Source of the DNA: Planctomycetota bacterium
GTDB lineage: Bacteria; Planctomycetota; GCA-002687715; DRQF01
DNA: 7,599 nt
Reading direction: 5' to 3'
NCBI GenBank assembly: GCA_015485455.1
Contig: WFTN01000573.1
Span: 1-7,599, forward strand
The position numbers and the translations under genes were made by a program. How positions within the stretch are numbered: position 1 is the first letter of the stretch; every line of letters begins with the position of its first letter. Of the stretch, positions 1 to 6,713 are shown in pieces. Below the pieces are notes generated by a model. That model made no database searches. It saw nothing but the letters and a program-made list of their open reading frames with translations, and was not told where the DNA came from.

Positions 1-1257
1 GTCCTCGCCTCTGCCATAGACGGCCACCTTCCCCTTCTCCGCCGGAGCCAGCACGAGAAGTTTTCCGTCCTTGGGATTCGGAATTAGCTTGATGGGCGCC
101 CGAAACTGAACGCTTTTCACATTTCGAGTCATAGATATTTCGCAGGGCAGATCAAAACGGTCGCTCCAGAGAGCTGAGACCTCAAATCGCCCTCGGGTAA
201 TCTGCCGACGCATGGACAGGACCACGGGTAGAGATCTTTTCTGCATGACTTTTACTTGAGCCAAGACATTGAGCTTAGACAGCTCAAGGAGAAAGAGGTC
301 TTTCTTGCCGTCCCCATCCCCATCTTCAAGCCAGCGCCAAAGAACGTGGCCGGTAATGCGAAAGACACGATCGGGCTTTTTACCTCGGCCGATTTCTCGC
401 TTCCGGCCCTGGTAAACGAGAGTTGTCCCTGTGCCTGGGTCGACGTGGATCAAGTCGATGAGGCCGTCATCGTCGTAGTCCAAACTCAAAGGTGGAATAC
501 GATGCTCGAACTTCACCACCTCATTGTTTTCGCTCAGGGGAGCTTTGCCCCATGGTTCCGGCGCGCCTGAGGGCAAGGATCGATAGGCATAATTCTTGTC
601 TTGGCGAAAAAGAAGAGCTGGGCGTTTCTTGTCCAGAATATCTAAGGTGAAGTAGGGAACAGTGACCCGCGCTTTCATGCGATAACCAAGGCCGTAACCT
701 AAGCTCTGCTCGCTGGTCAAACGGCCCTGGTTTAGACCGCAATCTTTCACCTGCCCATCCTCATTGCGTTCAAAAGTTCGAAGCCCTGTCAACGTTGGAA
801 CGACCCAATAGGCCACCTTGCCCAGGCCCCAGACAAAATTACGGGCCACGGGGGCCGCAGAAAGACGACCTCGAAAAAGATCGCCATTGGCCGAAACCTT
901 GGTGAAGGAGACTCCCTCACTGTCCTTGGGGATTCTCGCGCTTTGAACTCCTGTGGCAGTTTGGGCGAAAATCTCGCCGTAGCTTGTTTGCTGTCCCGAG
1001 TTTTCGAGGAAATCCCAAAGAAATGTCTGGGGAGGAAGGTCAAAGGACGCAACGATTTCCGGGCGCCCTTTGTTTCGCAGGCAAAATAGCGTGCTGCCGT
1101 TCTGAAGAATCACCAAACCCTTCTGGGGACCGACAACGGATGCCGCGTCAATTTGGCTGCCAATGGCCAGCACAGAGCCCTTGCAGGGCTCCTGGGTCAC
1201 TCCCTGAAGAGCCCAAGCCAAGACAAAAAATAGGGGCAAAACTTGAGATCGGTTCAT
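1..1257 (-). CDS. Secreted FG-GAP/VCBS-like repeat protein, 3' end missing
   Basis: An uninterrupted frame of 419 codons starts at ATG 1257 and runs off the left edge with no stop. The start is well fixed: an in-frame TGA lies at 1267-1269, so no earlier ATG is possible, and a weak GAGAG ribosome site sits six bases upstream. The N-terminus (about residues 1-22, MNRSQVLPLFFVLAWALQGV then TQ) reads as a Sec signal peptide, so the protein should be periplasmic or exported. Two acidic loops match DxDxDGxxD: residues 260-268 (DYDDDGLID) and 312-320 (DGDGDGKKD). Such loops are calcium-binding turns in FG-GAP/VCBS beta-propeller blades, and the surrounding sequence is beta-rich with alternating hydrophobics. 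It is not obviously an enzyme. It follows the HEAT lipoprotein after 68 bases and probably shares its transcript. The function is unknown; a scaffold or adhesion role is inference from the fold only. The true length cannot be seen. Confidence 0.8.
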   Translation of the reverse strand, partial: MNRSQVLPLFFVLAWALQGVTQEPCKGSVLAIGSQIDAASVVGPQKGLVILQNGSTLFCLRNKGRPEIVASFDLPPQTFLWDFLENSGQQTSYGEIFAQTATGVQSARIPKDSEGVSFTKVSANGDLFRGRLSAAPVARNFVWGLGKVAYWVVPTLTGLRTFERNEDGQVKDCGLNQGRLTSEQSLGYGLGYRMKARVTVPYFTLDILDKKRPALLFRQDKNYAYRSLPSGAPEPWGKAPLSENNEVVKFEHRIPPLSLDYDDDGLIDLIHVDPGTGTTLVYQGRKREIGRGKKPDRVFRITGHVLWRWLEDGDGDGKKDLFLLELSKLNVLAQVKVMQKRSLPVVLSMRRQITRGRFEVSALWSDRFDLPCEISMTRNVKSVQFRAPIKLIPNPKDGKLLVLAPAEKGKVAVYGRGED

Positions 1258-1325
1258 GGAGCACTCTCACGACGACTTCTTCGACATCGTGATTTAGCAT
1301 GAAACCGACAGTCGGGCCAGAATTC
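1258..1325. other. Intergenic gap between HEAT lipoprotein and FG-GAP-like genes
   Basis: This 68-base gap is the only real spacing in the block. It holds an 11-base odd palindrome (CCGACAGTCGG, 1305-1315). Its loop is too short for a stable hairpin and no T-run follows, so it is not a convincing terminator. I could not find a -35/-10 pair worth calling. Readthrough from the upstream gene is the simplest model. Confidence 0.5.
1264..1268 (-). promoter_or_regulatory. Weak ribosome binding site for the FG-GAP-like gene
   Basis: The minus strand reads GAGAG, followed by a six-base spacer and ATG at 1257. It is a poor match to the Shine-Dalgarno consensus, but the in-frame stop at 1267-1269 leaves this as the only nearby ATG for the open frame. 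Confidence 0.45.
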
Positions 1326-2687
1326 TCAATGACGGAAAAGGGCAAGCCACTTCGCTATCGCCTCTGGTTGCTCTTCTGGGGACACCCTTTCGTCCCAGCC
1401 CAAAGTGCTACCTTTCCACTCTGTGAGCAGATCTGCCAATTCTGCTTTCTCGTAGGGTTTTCCTTTGGTCATGATCTCTGCCAGTAGAGCCCCGAATTGA
1501 GGGTCTTGACTACCCAGGCGAACCAAAGAAAAAGCTGTCATTGTCCGCCAGCGCTTTGACCGGCCTGATTCGCCGTACTGAGCTTCAAGTGCTTTGATGG
1601 CACCCTTCCCCCCCATGGCGCCCAAAGCCCTGGTGGCGGCAATGATGACACTTTCGTCACTATCTTTGAGCATGCCCATCAAGACAGAATACCCTAAGTC
1701 TCGAGGCATCCTCCCCATGGCCAAGGCCGCTCGGCTACGAACGGGAGGAGCTTCATCACGGGCGCAAACCTCAACGATAACCCGTCGAGATTTGGGAGTG
1801 TCGATCTTCGCCAGGGCTTGAACGGCATAGGCCCTCAATTGCTGGTTAGAGGCTCCCAGGTCTTTATCGCCCAGGGCTTTGGCAATGTGCTCCGTGGCAA
1901 GATCACCCAACATTCCCAAATTGCGCCGAGCCTTCTCCATGTGCAAGAACTGATGATCCCCTAAGATCTTGACGTGATAACGAACCCGACGATCCAAGTC
2001 AGCATTTTCTCCCATCCTTGGCATAGGCCGAAGGGGCTTCATGGTCTTGATATAGTCTCGGTAAAGCTCAATCGCCTTCGATTTACGGGCCCAGCCGATG
2101 TCCGTGGCAAAACCAAAGTCTTTACCAGTGATTTCTTTGAGAATACGATTCGCCGACTCATTAGAAAGCGCCTTCCCTTCCAAACCCGCCACCAATATCG
2201 GAAGACCTTCTTTGCTGCCGAAACGCCACAGAGCTCGGGCCGCAAAGTGACGCACAACTTCATGTTCGTCAAAAAGTGCTGAGATGAGATCTGGCAGGGC
2301 TTGAATCAACGCCAAACGCTCTATGGCCAGAATGGCCGTCCAACGGAGATCTACCCGTTCATAGGGTTGGTTGAAAGACCCTTCAACGGTTCTATAGCCA
2401 AACACGGAGTCGTCTGGCTCCATGATAAAAGTCTGCTGTGTTCTGTCCTTCATGACATAAAGCAAAGCCTCAGCCACTTCCCGTGACACCGGTGGCCTGA
2501 GAGACTCCATCCGTTCAATGCGCTCTTCTGAGGCAGCGGTTTCGTCCCAAATCAATGCAGCCTGGGGGTCCGACACCAGCCTACCATTGGATCTCAAGGA
2601 TGAATCCGCCGACTTGTCACCACATCCAGAGAGGGTGAGAAGTAGCGCCATAAGAAAATAGACAGCACGGGGATTAGAAGGAGACAT
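1326..2687 (-). CDS. HEAT-repeat lipoprotein
   Basis: This 453-residue protein starts at ATG 2687 behind a good AGGAAG site. The N-terminus is a lipoprotein signal: a hydrophobic stretch at residues 9-19, then LSGC with the acylated cysteine at 22. Residue +2 is glycine, not the aspartate that retains lipoproteins in the inner membrane, so an outer-membrane location facing the periplasm is plausible. Residues 112-170 and about 250-395 are paired amphipathic helices of HEAT type, with recurring patterns such as VVRHFAARALWRFG, VRSRAALAMGRM and VIIAATRALGAMGG. Between them lies a non-repeat segment (about 180-245) containing ITGKDFG and GWARKSKAI. HEAT solenoids bind other proteins and have no catalytic residues. 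The gene overlaps the cytochrome gene by 14 bases, so the two are probably translated together. A scaffold for the cytochrome or another envelope partner is inference. The exact function is unknown. Confidence 0.9.
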   Translation of the reverse strand: MSPSNPRAVYFLMALLLTLSGCGDKSADSSLRSNGRLVSDPQAALIWDETAASEERIERMESLRPPVSREVAEALLYVMKDRTQQTFIMEPDDSVFGYRTVEGSFNQPYERVDLRWTAILAIERLALIQALPDLISALFDEHEVVRHFAARALWRFGSKEGLPILVAGLEGKALSNESANRILKEITGKDFGFATDIGWARKSKAIELYRDYIKTMKPLRPMPRMGENADLDRRVRYHVKILGDHQFLHMEKARRNLGMLGDLATEHIAKALGDKDLGASNQQLRAYAVQALAKIDTPKSRRVIVEVCARDEAPPVRSRAALAMGRMPRDLGYSVLMGMLKDSDESVIIAATRALGAMGGKGAIKALEAQYGESGRSKRWRTMTAFSLVRLGSQDPQFGALLAEIMTKGKPYEKAELADLLTEWKGSTLGWDERVSPEEQPEAIAKWLALFRH

Positions 2688-3945
2688 GGGATCTTCCTAC
2701 TTCTGTGGATTCTTCGTTGCTCAGGTATGGTTGTAGCTTGTAGTAAAGTGTCAACTCAAGAACGCCGCCACCCCAATCTGGCAATTCGAACCACAGGAAA
2801 CGAGACTCCCCAGCATGAAGCTGGGTGGATTCAGGGTAGAACACCTTTCGATCTGGGTTGAATGCGGGCAAGATGCGCACCTGGGTCAACTCAACATCAG
2901 CCCCTGCCCAGCTGATGGTATTCTTGAGGGCCGTGTTGGGCTTGTCTTTGAAGGGGTTGATGTTCTCAAACTCGTTGCGATAAGGATTGCGGAATCGAGC
3001 CAAGCGTACAGCCTCTTGAGGTTTTCCATTCTTGGGCAAGAAGCGGGCATACAGATCAACGGCCCTGTGGCGCTCATCCGAGGGGAAATTATGGCCCGTC
3101 CCCGTATTCTTCACTTCGATCAAGACACCACGCTTCAAAGTGGTACCAGACTTGGGCTGCCACTTGCGTTTGGTGAGGGTGGCGATTTTGTCTGCCAGAG
3201 AGTCCCCTTCCTTCACCGCAACAGCTCGGACAATGCCAGCCGTCTTCAAGATCCCAGCATCATGGCCCCCTTTGAAGCCATGACCTCGGTGAGTCTTGCG
3301 ACTCCCCCCCTTGGTTCCTGGACCTGGAGTGATTGGCATGTGGCAATCATTGCAGTCTTTGTAGTCCTCCGAGTCGACTTGGGAGTACTTGGAGCGCAAC
3401 CAATCTTGCTCGACTTTATGCTGATCGTGACAGGGAGAGCAGAGCATAACTCGGCTCACGGGTTGCCAAGGAACAGGATTGCAAGGGGCCGTCTTGGCCA
3501 TGGGACTGAGATCATTTGCGGCAGCCATCACGTTCTTGAACTTATGACAAGTGAAACAATTGACTCCATCTTCCCGGCGAGTTTCCCGCTCGAGAGCCCG
3601 GTCGCCATAGCCCACCTCAATAAGCGGTCTCGGCGCGTGGCAGGGGATGCAGTCTTTGTTACGAAAGTTGTTGGACAGTTCTTTGCGCCTGGGTTCCGGA
3701 TTCAGCCAAGCAAATTCGTGATGAGAACCCTTCCATTCGTCGTAGATCTCTTGATGGCAAGGGGCGCAATCTGCAGATGACTTCAAAAGAAGAGGGCCAT
3801 GGCCATCTGTTTTCGGCAAAATGATCTTGTCACTCTCAGGATTTCCGATCGAAACCTTGCCAGGCTCTTGATTGACCAGGTTGTAGGCAACCACAGCGAT
3901 GCCAAGTAGCGACAAGACTAAGACAATTCTCAGATTCGAGTTCAT
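2674..3945 (-). CDS. Membrane-anchored pentaheme c-type cytochrome
   Basis: This is a 423-residue periplasmic electron-transfer protein. Five CxxCH heme-attachment motifs are visible: C60APCH, C99IPCH, C130FTCH, C169SPCH and C198NDCH, all in the N-terminal half. The first lies in a context (CxxCH, then Y, W and SHH) typical of cytochrome c554-like multiheme proteins. The second half has no heme motif but carries TGTGHNFPS, a conserved GHNFP-type motif seen in multiheme cytochromes, followed by a probable beta-rich domain. Residues 5-25 are hydrophobic with no clear cleavage site, so an uncleaved N-terminal anchor in the inner membrane is likely. I chose ATG 3945 over an in-frame ATG at 3969: it has a strong GGGAG site seven bases upstream and forms an ATGA overlap with the ATPase stop, whereas the earlier ATG has no ribosome site. 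Cys155 (PCNP) is not a heme motif. The redox partner and substrate are unknown. The position between importer and HEAT lipoprotein suggests a job linked to uptake. Confidence 0.93.
   Translation of the reverse strand: MNSNLRIVLVLSLLGIAVVAYNLVNQEPGKVSIGNPESDKIILPKTDGHGPLLLKSSADCAPCHQEIYDEWKGSHHEFAWLNPEPRRKELSNNFRNKDCIPCHAPRPLIEVGYGDRALERETRREDGVNCFTCHKFKNVMAAANDLSPMAKTAPCNPVPWQPVSRVMLCSPCHDQHKVEQDWLRSKYSQVDSEDYKDCNDCHMPITPGPGTKGGSRKTHRGHGFKGGHDAGILKTAGIVRAVAVKEGDSLADKIATLTKRKWQPKSGTTLKRGVLIEVKNTGTGHNFPSDERHRAVDLYARFLPKNGKPQEAVRLARFRNPYRNEFENINPFKDKPNTALKNTISWAGADVELTQVRILPAFNPDRKVFYPESTQLHAGESRFLWFELPDWGGGVLELTLYYKLQPYLSNEESTEVGRSHVSF
2693..2698 (-). promoter_or_regulatory. Ribosome binding site of the HEAT lipoprotein gene
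   Basis: The minus strand reads AGGAAG, then five bases, then ATG at 2687. The site lies inside the last codons of the cytochrome gene, which supports this start and translational coupling of the two genes. Confidence 0.7.
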
Positions 3946-4985
3946 GCGATTTCTCCCTCGACAAACCAAGGCTCACCCTTGGATTGAAGATGTACCCGAT
4001 CCCCGATCGCAGGTCGTTTGGAGCTCCGCACAAGGATCACCTGTCCTTCAAGTTTAACTTCGAGCTGATAATCACCGCCACAAAACGTCGCCGAAAGGAC
4101 CTCAGCTTCGACGCCCATGTCACCCAAGGTGATCTGAAAGTCCCTGAGGATAAGACAGGGGTGCTTCAGTTTTTCTGCCGCTTCTGTCAAATCGAAATCT
4201 CCAAGGTTGGTCTTGAGAATGCGGCGATTTTCATCGCGGGTACCAGAGATCACGTTGCAATTGCCAAGAAACGTCGCGGCAAAAGCGCTGGTGGGGTGAG
4301 CGTAGAGTTCTTCAGGTTTAGAGATTTGTTCGATTTTTCCGTCTCGCATAAGAGCAATGCGATCACCCAACTCCATAGCCTCTGTTCGCGTATGAGTCAC
4401 GTAGATCATCGTCGTCTCACTGCCAGCTTTGATCTCCCGCAAGAGTCGACGAATCTCACCAGACACTTCTGGGTCAAGAGATGCCAAGGGTTCATCCATT
4501 AGCAACACCCGCGGTTTGGTCACCAAAGATCGGGCTAAAGCCAATCTTTGGGATTCCCCCCCAGAGAGTTGGTTCGGCTTTTTCTTGGCCAAATGGTCAA
4601 TTTTCAAGGCAACCAGCTGAGACTCTGCTAAGTCCAAAGCCGTCTTCTTGTCAAACATGTCAGCAAGTACGAAAAGGAGATGCTCCATGACGGTCATGTG
4701 AGGCCAAAGTCCCAGATCTTGAAAGACAAAACCAACCCCACGTTCCTGGGGTGAGTCGTTCTGCCCTTGGATGCTTGACGCCACCAAACGCTCGGCGATT
4801 CGAATCTCGCCACTTTTCACATCTTCGAGACCAGCAATGGCCCGCAGAAGTGTTGTTTTTCCGCAACCAGACGGACCCAAAAGAGCAAGGAATTCGCCCT
4901 TCTCAACTTGGAGCGAAACGTCATCAACCGCTCTCTGCGTTCCAAAAGACACACAGACATGGGTAAGTTGGAGTGCTTGCCTCAC
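3942..4985 (-). CDS. ABC importer ATPase, ferric/putrescine (FbpC/PotA) type
   Basis: This 347-residue cytoplasmic ATPase powers the adjacent permease. All motifs are intact: Walker A GPSGCGKT (37-44), Q-loop Gln89 (VFQDLG), signature LSGGESQ (140-146), Walker B VLLMDE (160-165), D-loop SLD (169-171) and switch His198 (YVTHTR). After the ATPase core (about 1-235), the FLGNCNVISG junction at about 239-248 leads into a C-terminal regulatory or TOBE-like domain (about 240-347). This length is normal for FbpC/PotA-family proteins. The start is GTG 4985, which overlaps the permease stop as GTGA and has an AAGGTGG ribosome site seven bases upstream. The cytochrome gene begins in its stop codon (ATGA). 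The importer family is clear. The substrate cannot be read from the ATPase, and iron, polyamine, thiamine or phosphonate systems share this architecture. Iron is preferred only because of the binding-protein family and the cytochrome next door. Confidence 0.95.
   Translation of the reverse strand: MRQALQLTHVCVSFGTQRAVDDVSLQVEKGEFLALLGPSGCGKTTLLRAIAGLEDVKSGEIRIAERLVASSIQGQNDSPQERGVGFVFQDLGLWPHMTVMEHLLFVLADMFDKKTALDLAESQLVALKIDHLAKKKPNQLSGGESQRLALARSLVTKPRVLLMDEPLASLDPEVSGEIRRLLREIKAGSETTMIYVTHTRTEAMELGDRIALMRDGKIEQISKPEELYAHPTSAFAATFLGNCNVISGTRDENRRILKTNLGDFDLTEAAEKLKHPCLILRDFQITLGDMGVEAEVLSATFCGGDYQLEVKLEGQVILVRSSKRPAIGDRVHLQSKGEPWFVEGEIA
3953..3959 (-). promoter_or_regulatory. Ribosome binding site deciding the cytochrome start
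   Basis: The minus strand reads GAGGGAG with a seven-base spacer before ATG 3945. It sits within the last codons of the ATPase gene. This favours 3945 over the in-frame ATG at 3969. Confidence 0.75.
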
Positions 4986-6712
4986 AGGACTTCCACCTTT
5001 CGGTTAAACAACAGAGAGTACATAAGTGTAGGAAGTAAAGTAATCGCCACGATCATGACGCAGAGAGCTGCCACTTCTTCATCCCGAGCAAAGTGGATCA
5101 TGTTGAAGATGCGGATTTGAACGGTTGAAGAATCAGGTGGCTGTACCACAAGGCCTGCCCCCAACTCCCCTAAGGACAGAACAAATCCCAGCAAGAAAGC
5201 CGCCATGACACCTGGGCCGAGCACTGGTAAAATAATGCCACAAAATCGATTCCAAGGGCTACGTTGCACTAAGAGACCGGCCTCAACTTGCCTCGGGTCA
5301 ACAAGCTTCAGAGCTGCGGCCACGCAACGGACTGCAAAAGGCAAGAACAGAGTTAGGTAGCAAAGAAAGTAGATCCCCGAGCGCTGGTAAATGAAATGGT
5401 CCACCCACCCGCGAAAAAATGAAGGGAGAAATGTCGCATTCGCAAATCCTCCCCAAAACCGATTCATGGCAACCCCAACGACCACAGCGGGAAAAGCGAA
5501 AGGCAAGAGCGCCAAAACTTCCACCATGAAACCTCTCTTACGGCCCATACGGGAAGCTAAGAGAGCAACTCCCAATCCGCCGGCAGCCACAACAACAGCG
5601 CCGCCCAAAGCAAGAACAAAACTATTGTGAATGTCATCTTCTACGTTTTTCCAAATCGTGCGGTAGGTATCGAGACCTCCGGCTTTCTCAAGCAGGGCGT
5701 AAAAAGGGACGAAAGACGTTATCAGAACAAGGCCCCAAGCGAAGAGACCCAAGGCCCAATTTTTGGGCATCAAGGAATTGGGGTGTTTGACCGGCGTTGA
5801 GCGGCTTTGAAAGACCTGTCCCCTACTGCTGATTGTCACCCACAACAACGCCAAGACCGTGATCAGAACAAGAGGGGCTGCCACGACTCCAGCGGAAGCC
5901 GAATCAACTTGACTCGCAGCAAAGAAGATGTCGATCATAATGGTTGGCGTATCCAAGAGCGCCGGAATGGGATAGCAACCCGCAGCAAAAATGAACACAA
6001 AGAAGACACCAGCCCAAACATGGGGTTTCAACATGGGCAAGAGCACACCACCGACACTCTGTCGGTGAGATCGGGGGAAGAGGCAAAGAAACCAACGTCC
6101 GCGAAGAATATCTCCCAATGACCGCTTCCATCTTGGTTGTGCGACCTGGCGCTCAGGGATGAACAAAGCGGATTCTTCGGCCCTTGGGTCCAGCCGTGCG
6201 AGACCCGCCGAAATAATCAGAGCACAAAGGGGCCAAAACGCAGCGACCAACATCCAAGTTGCCCCGGGGAAAAAAATGGGTGCTCCTTCGACTTCGAAGA
6301 TCCCGGCCCTCACGTTGACTTCATAACCCCAAGTATCCATGACCCATTTGGTAATCAAACCTTGTTTGCCAATGATTCGCATCCAAGCGATTCCTTGGAT
6401 ATGAGGGGGAATGAGCAAAGGTACAACATAGAGAATTCTCAGAAGAGAACGCCCGGGGAAACGAGCTCGATGCAAGGCCAAGGCGAAAGGAAGTGCCAAA
6501 AGCAGGGCAATCACAGTTACCGACACAGCCAAGATCAAAGTGACAGCGATACGATCCAGGATGACATCATTCACTTGCCCCCAACGCGCAACGGCGTCAC
6601 CCCGAAGCATGGCAGCGAATAGTCCTAACATCGGCACCAAGACTACAGCCAAGACAAAGACTGCGAACCAGGTATTGCCCGACGATCTAAATTTCTTGAG
6701 GGGGTTGGTCAC
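4982..6712 (-). CDS. Fused two-domain ABC importer permease, FbpB type
   Basis: With the start at GTG 6712 the protein has 576 residues and carries two homologous membrane halves, as in FbpB-like ferric permeases. Hydrophobic segments include about 15-34, 57-80, 90-110, 150-172, 230-250, 275-292, 318-340, 365-386, 397-415, 446-466, 500-522 and 546-568. The second half has a normal EAA coupling loop (E477-A-G to LP at 495-496, 19 residues). In the first half, the EE at 179-180 is followed by LP only at 225-226, giving about 28 extra, basic residues (roughly 186-218). The frame is open throughout. Start choice: GTG 6712 lies one base after the binding-protein stop and gives a natural short cytoplasmic N-terminus. 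GTG 6751, also in frame, would add 13 residues by overlapping the binding-protein anchor, and neither has a strong ribosome site. The permease forms the inner-membrane channel for the substrate delivered by the binding protein at 6714-7599. Confidence 0.92.
   Translation of the reverse strand: MTNPLKKFRSSGNTWFAVFVLAVVLVPMLGLFAAMLRGDAVARWGQVNDVILDRIAVTLILAVSVTVIALLLALPFALALHRARFPGRSLLRILYVVPLLIPPHIQGIAWMRIIGKQGLITKWVMDTWGYEVNVRAGIFEVEGAPIFFPGATWMLVAAFWPLCALIISAGLARLDPRAEESALFIPERQVAQPRWKRSLGDILRGRWFLCLFPRSHRQSVGGVLLPMLKPHVWAGVFFVFIFAAGCYPIPALLDTPTIMIDIFFAASQVDSASAGVVAAPLVLITVLALLWVTISSRGQVFQSRSTPVKHPNSLMPKNWALGLFAWGLVLITSFVPFYALLEKAGGLDTYRTIWKNVEDDIHNSFVLALGGAVVVAAGGLGVALLASRMGRKRGFMVEVLALLPFAFPAVVVGVAMNRFWGGFANATFLPSFFRGWVDHFIYQRSGIYFLCYLTLFLPFAVRCVAAALKLVDPRQVEAGLLVQRSPWNRFCGIILPVLGPGVMAAFLLGFVLSLGELGAGLVVQPPDSSTVQIRIFNMIHFARDEEVAALCVMIVAITLLPTLMYSLLFNRKVEVL
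4990..4999 (-). promoter_or_regulatory. Ribosome binding site for the GTG-started ATPase
   Basis: The minus strand reads AAGGTGGAAG before GTG 4985, and the AAGGTGG part has a seven-base spacer. It lies in the final codons of the permease gene and supports the non-ATG start with a GTGA overlap. Confidence 0.7.
6049..6067. repeat. Perfect inverted repeat, 8-bp arms, inside the permease gene
   Basis: CACCGACA and TGTCGGTG flank a three-base loop (CTC on the plus strand). It falls over permease residues 216-222, at the downstream edge of the extra loop segment. There is no T-run after it on either strand, so it is not a classical terminator. It could be chance, an mRNA hairpin or a remnant of a small inserted element. 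Confidence 0.5.
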
Positions 6713-6713
6713 G

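Noticed and set aside
1258..1325. Promoter or terminator between the HEAT and FG-GAP-like genes
   Set aside because: TGCTAAAT is only a weak -10 candidate with no paired -35, and the small palindrome has a one-base centre and no T-run.
1148..1345. Minus-strand 65-codon frame beginning MPFSVIENSG
   Set aside because: It overlaps the start of the FG-GAP-like gene in another frame, has no ribosome site or family features, and cannot be a fusion with the HEAT gene because that gene ends in a different frame.
3480..3485. A sixth heme site at Cys155 of the cytochrome
   Set aside because: The sequence is APCNPVPW, with no second cysteine and histidine in CxxCH spacing.
2815..3780. Plus-strand open frame of 321 codons
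   Set aside because: It lies wholly antisense to the cytochrome gene, whose five heme motifs prove the minus strand. The plus product shows no recognisable domain, and the length follows from codon composition.
6040..6180. Compensated frameshift as the cause of the permease insertion
   Set aside because: I read the alternative minus-strand frames across the segment and neither restores a normal EAA loop. The main frame is open throughout.
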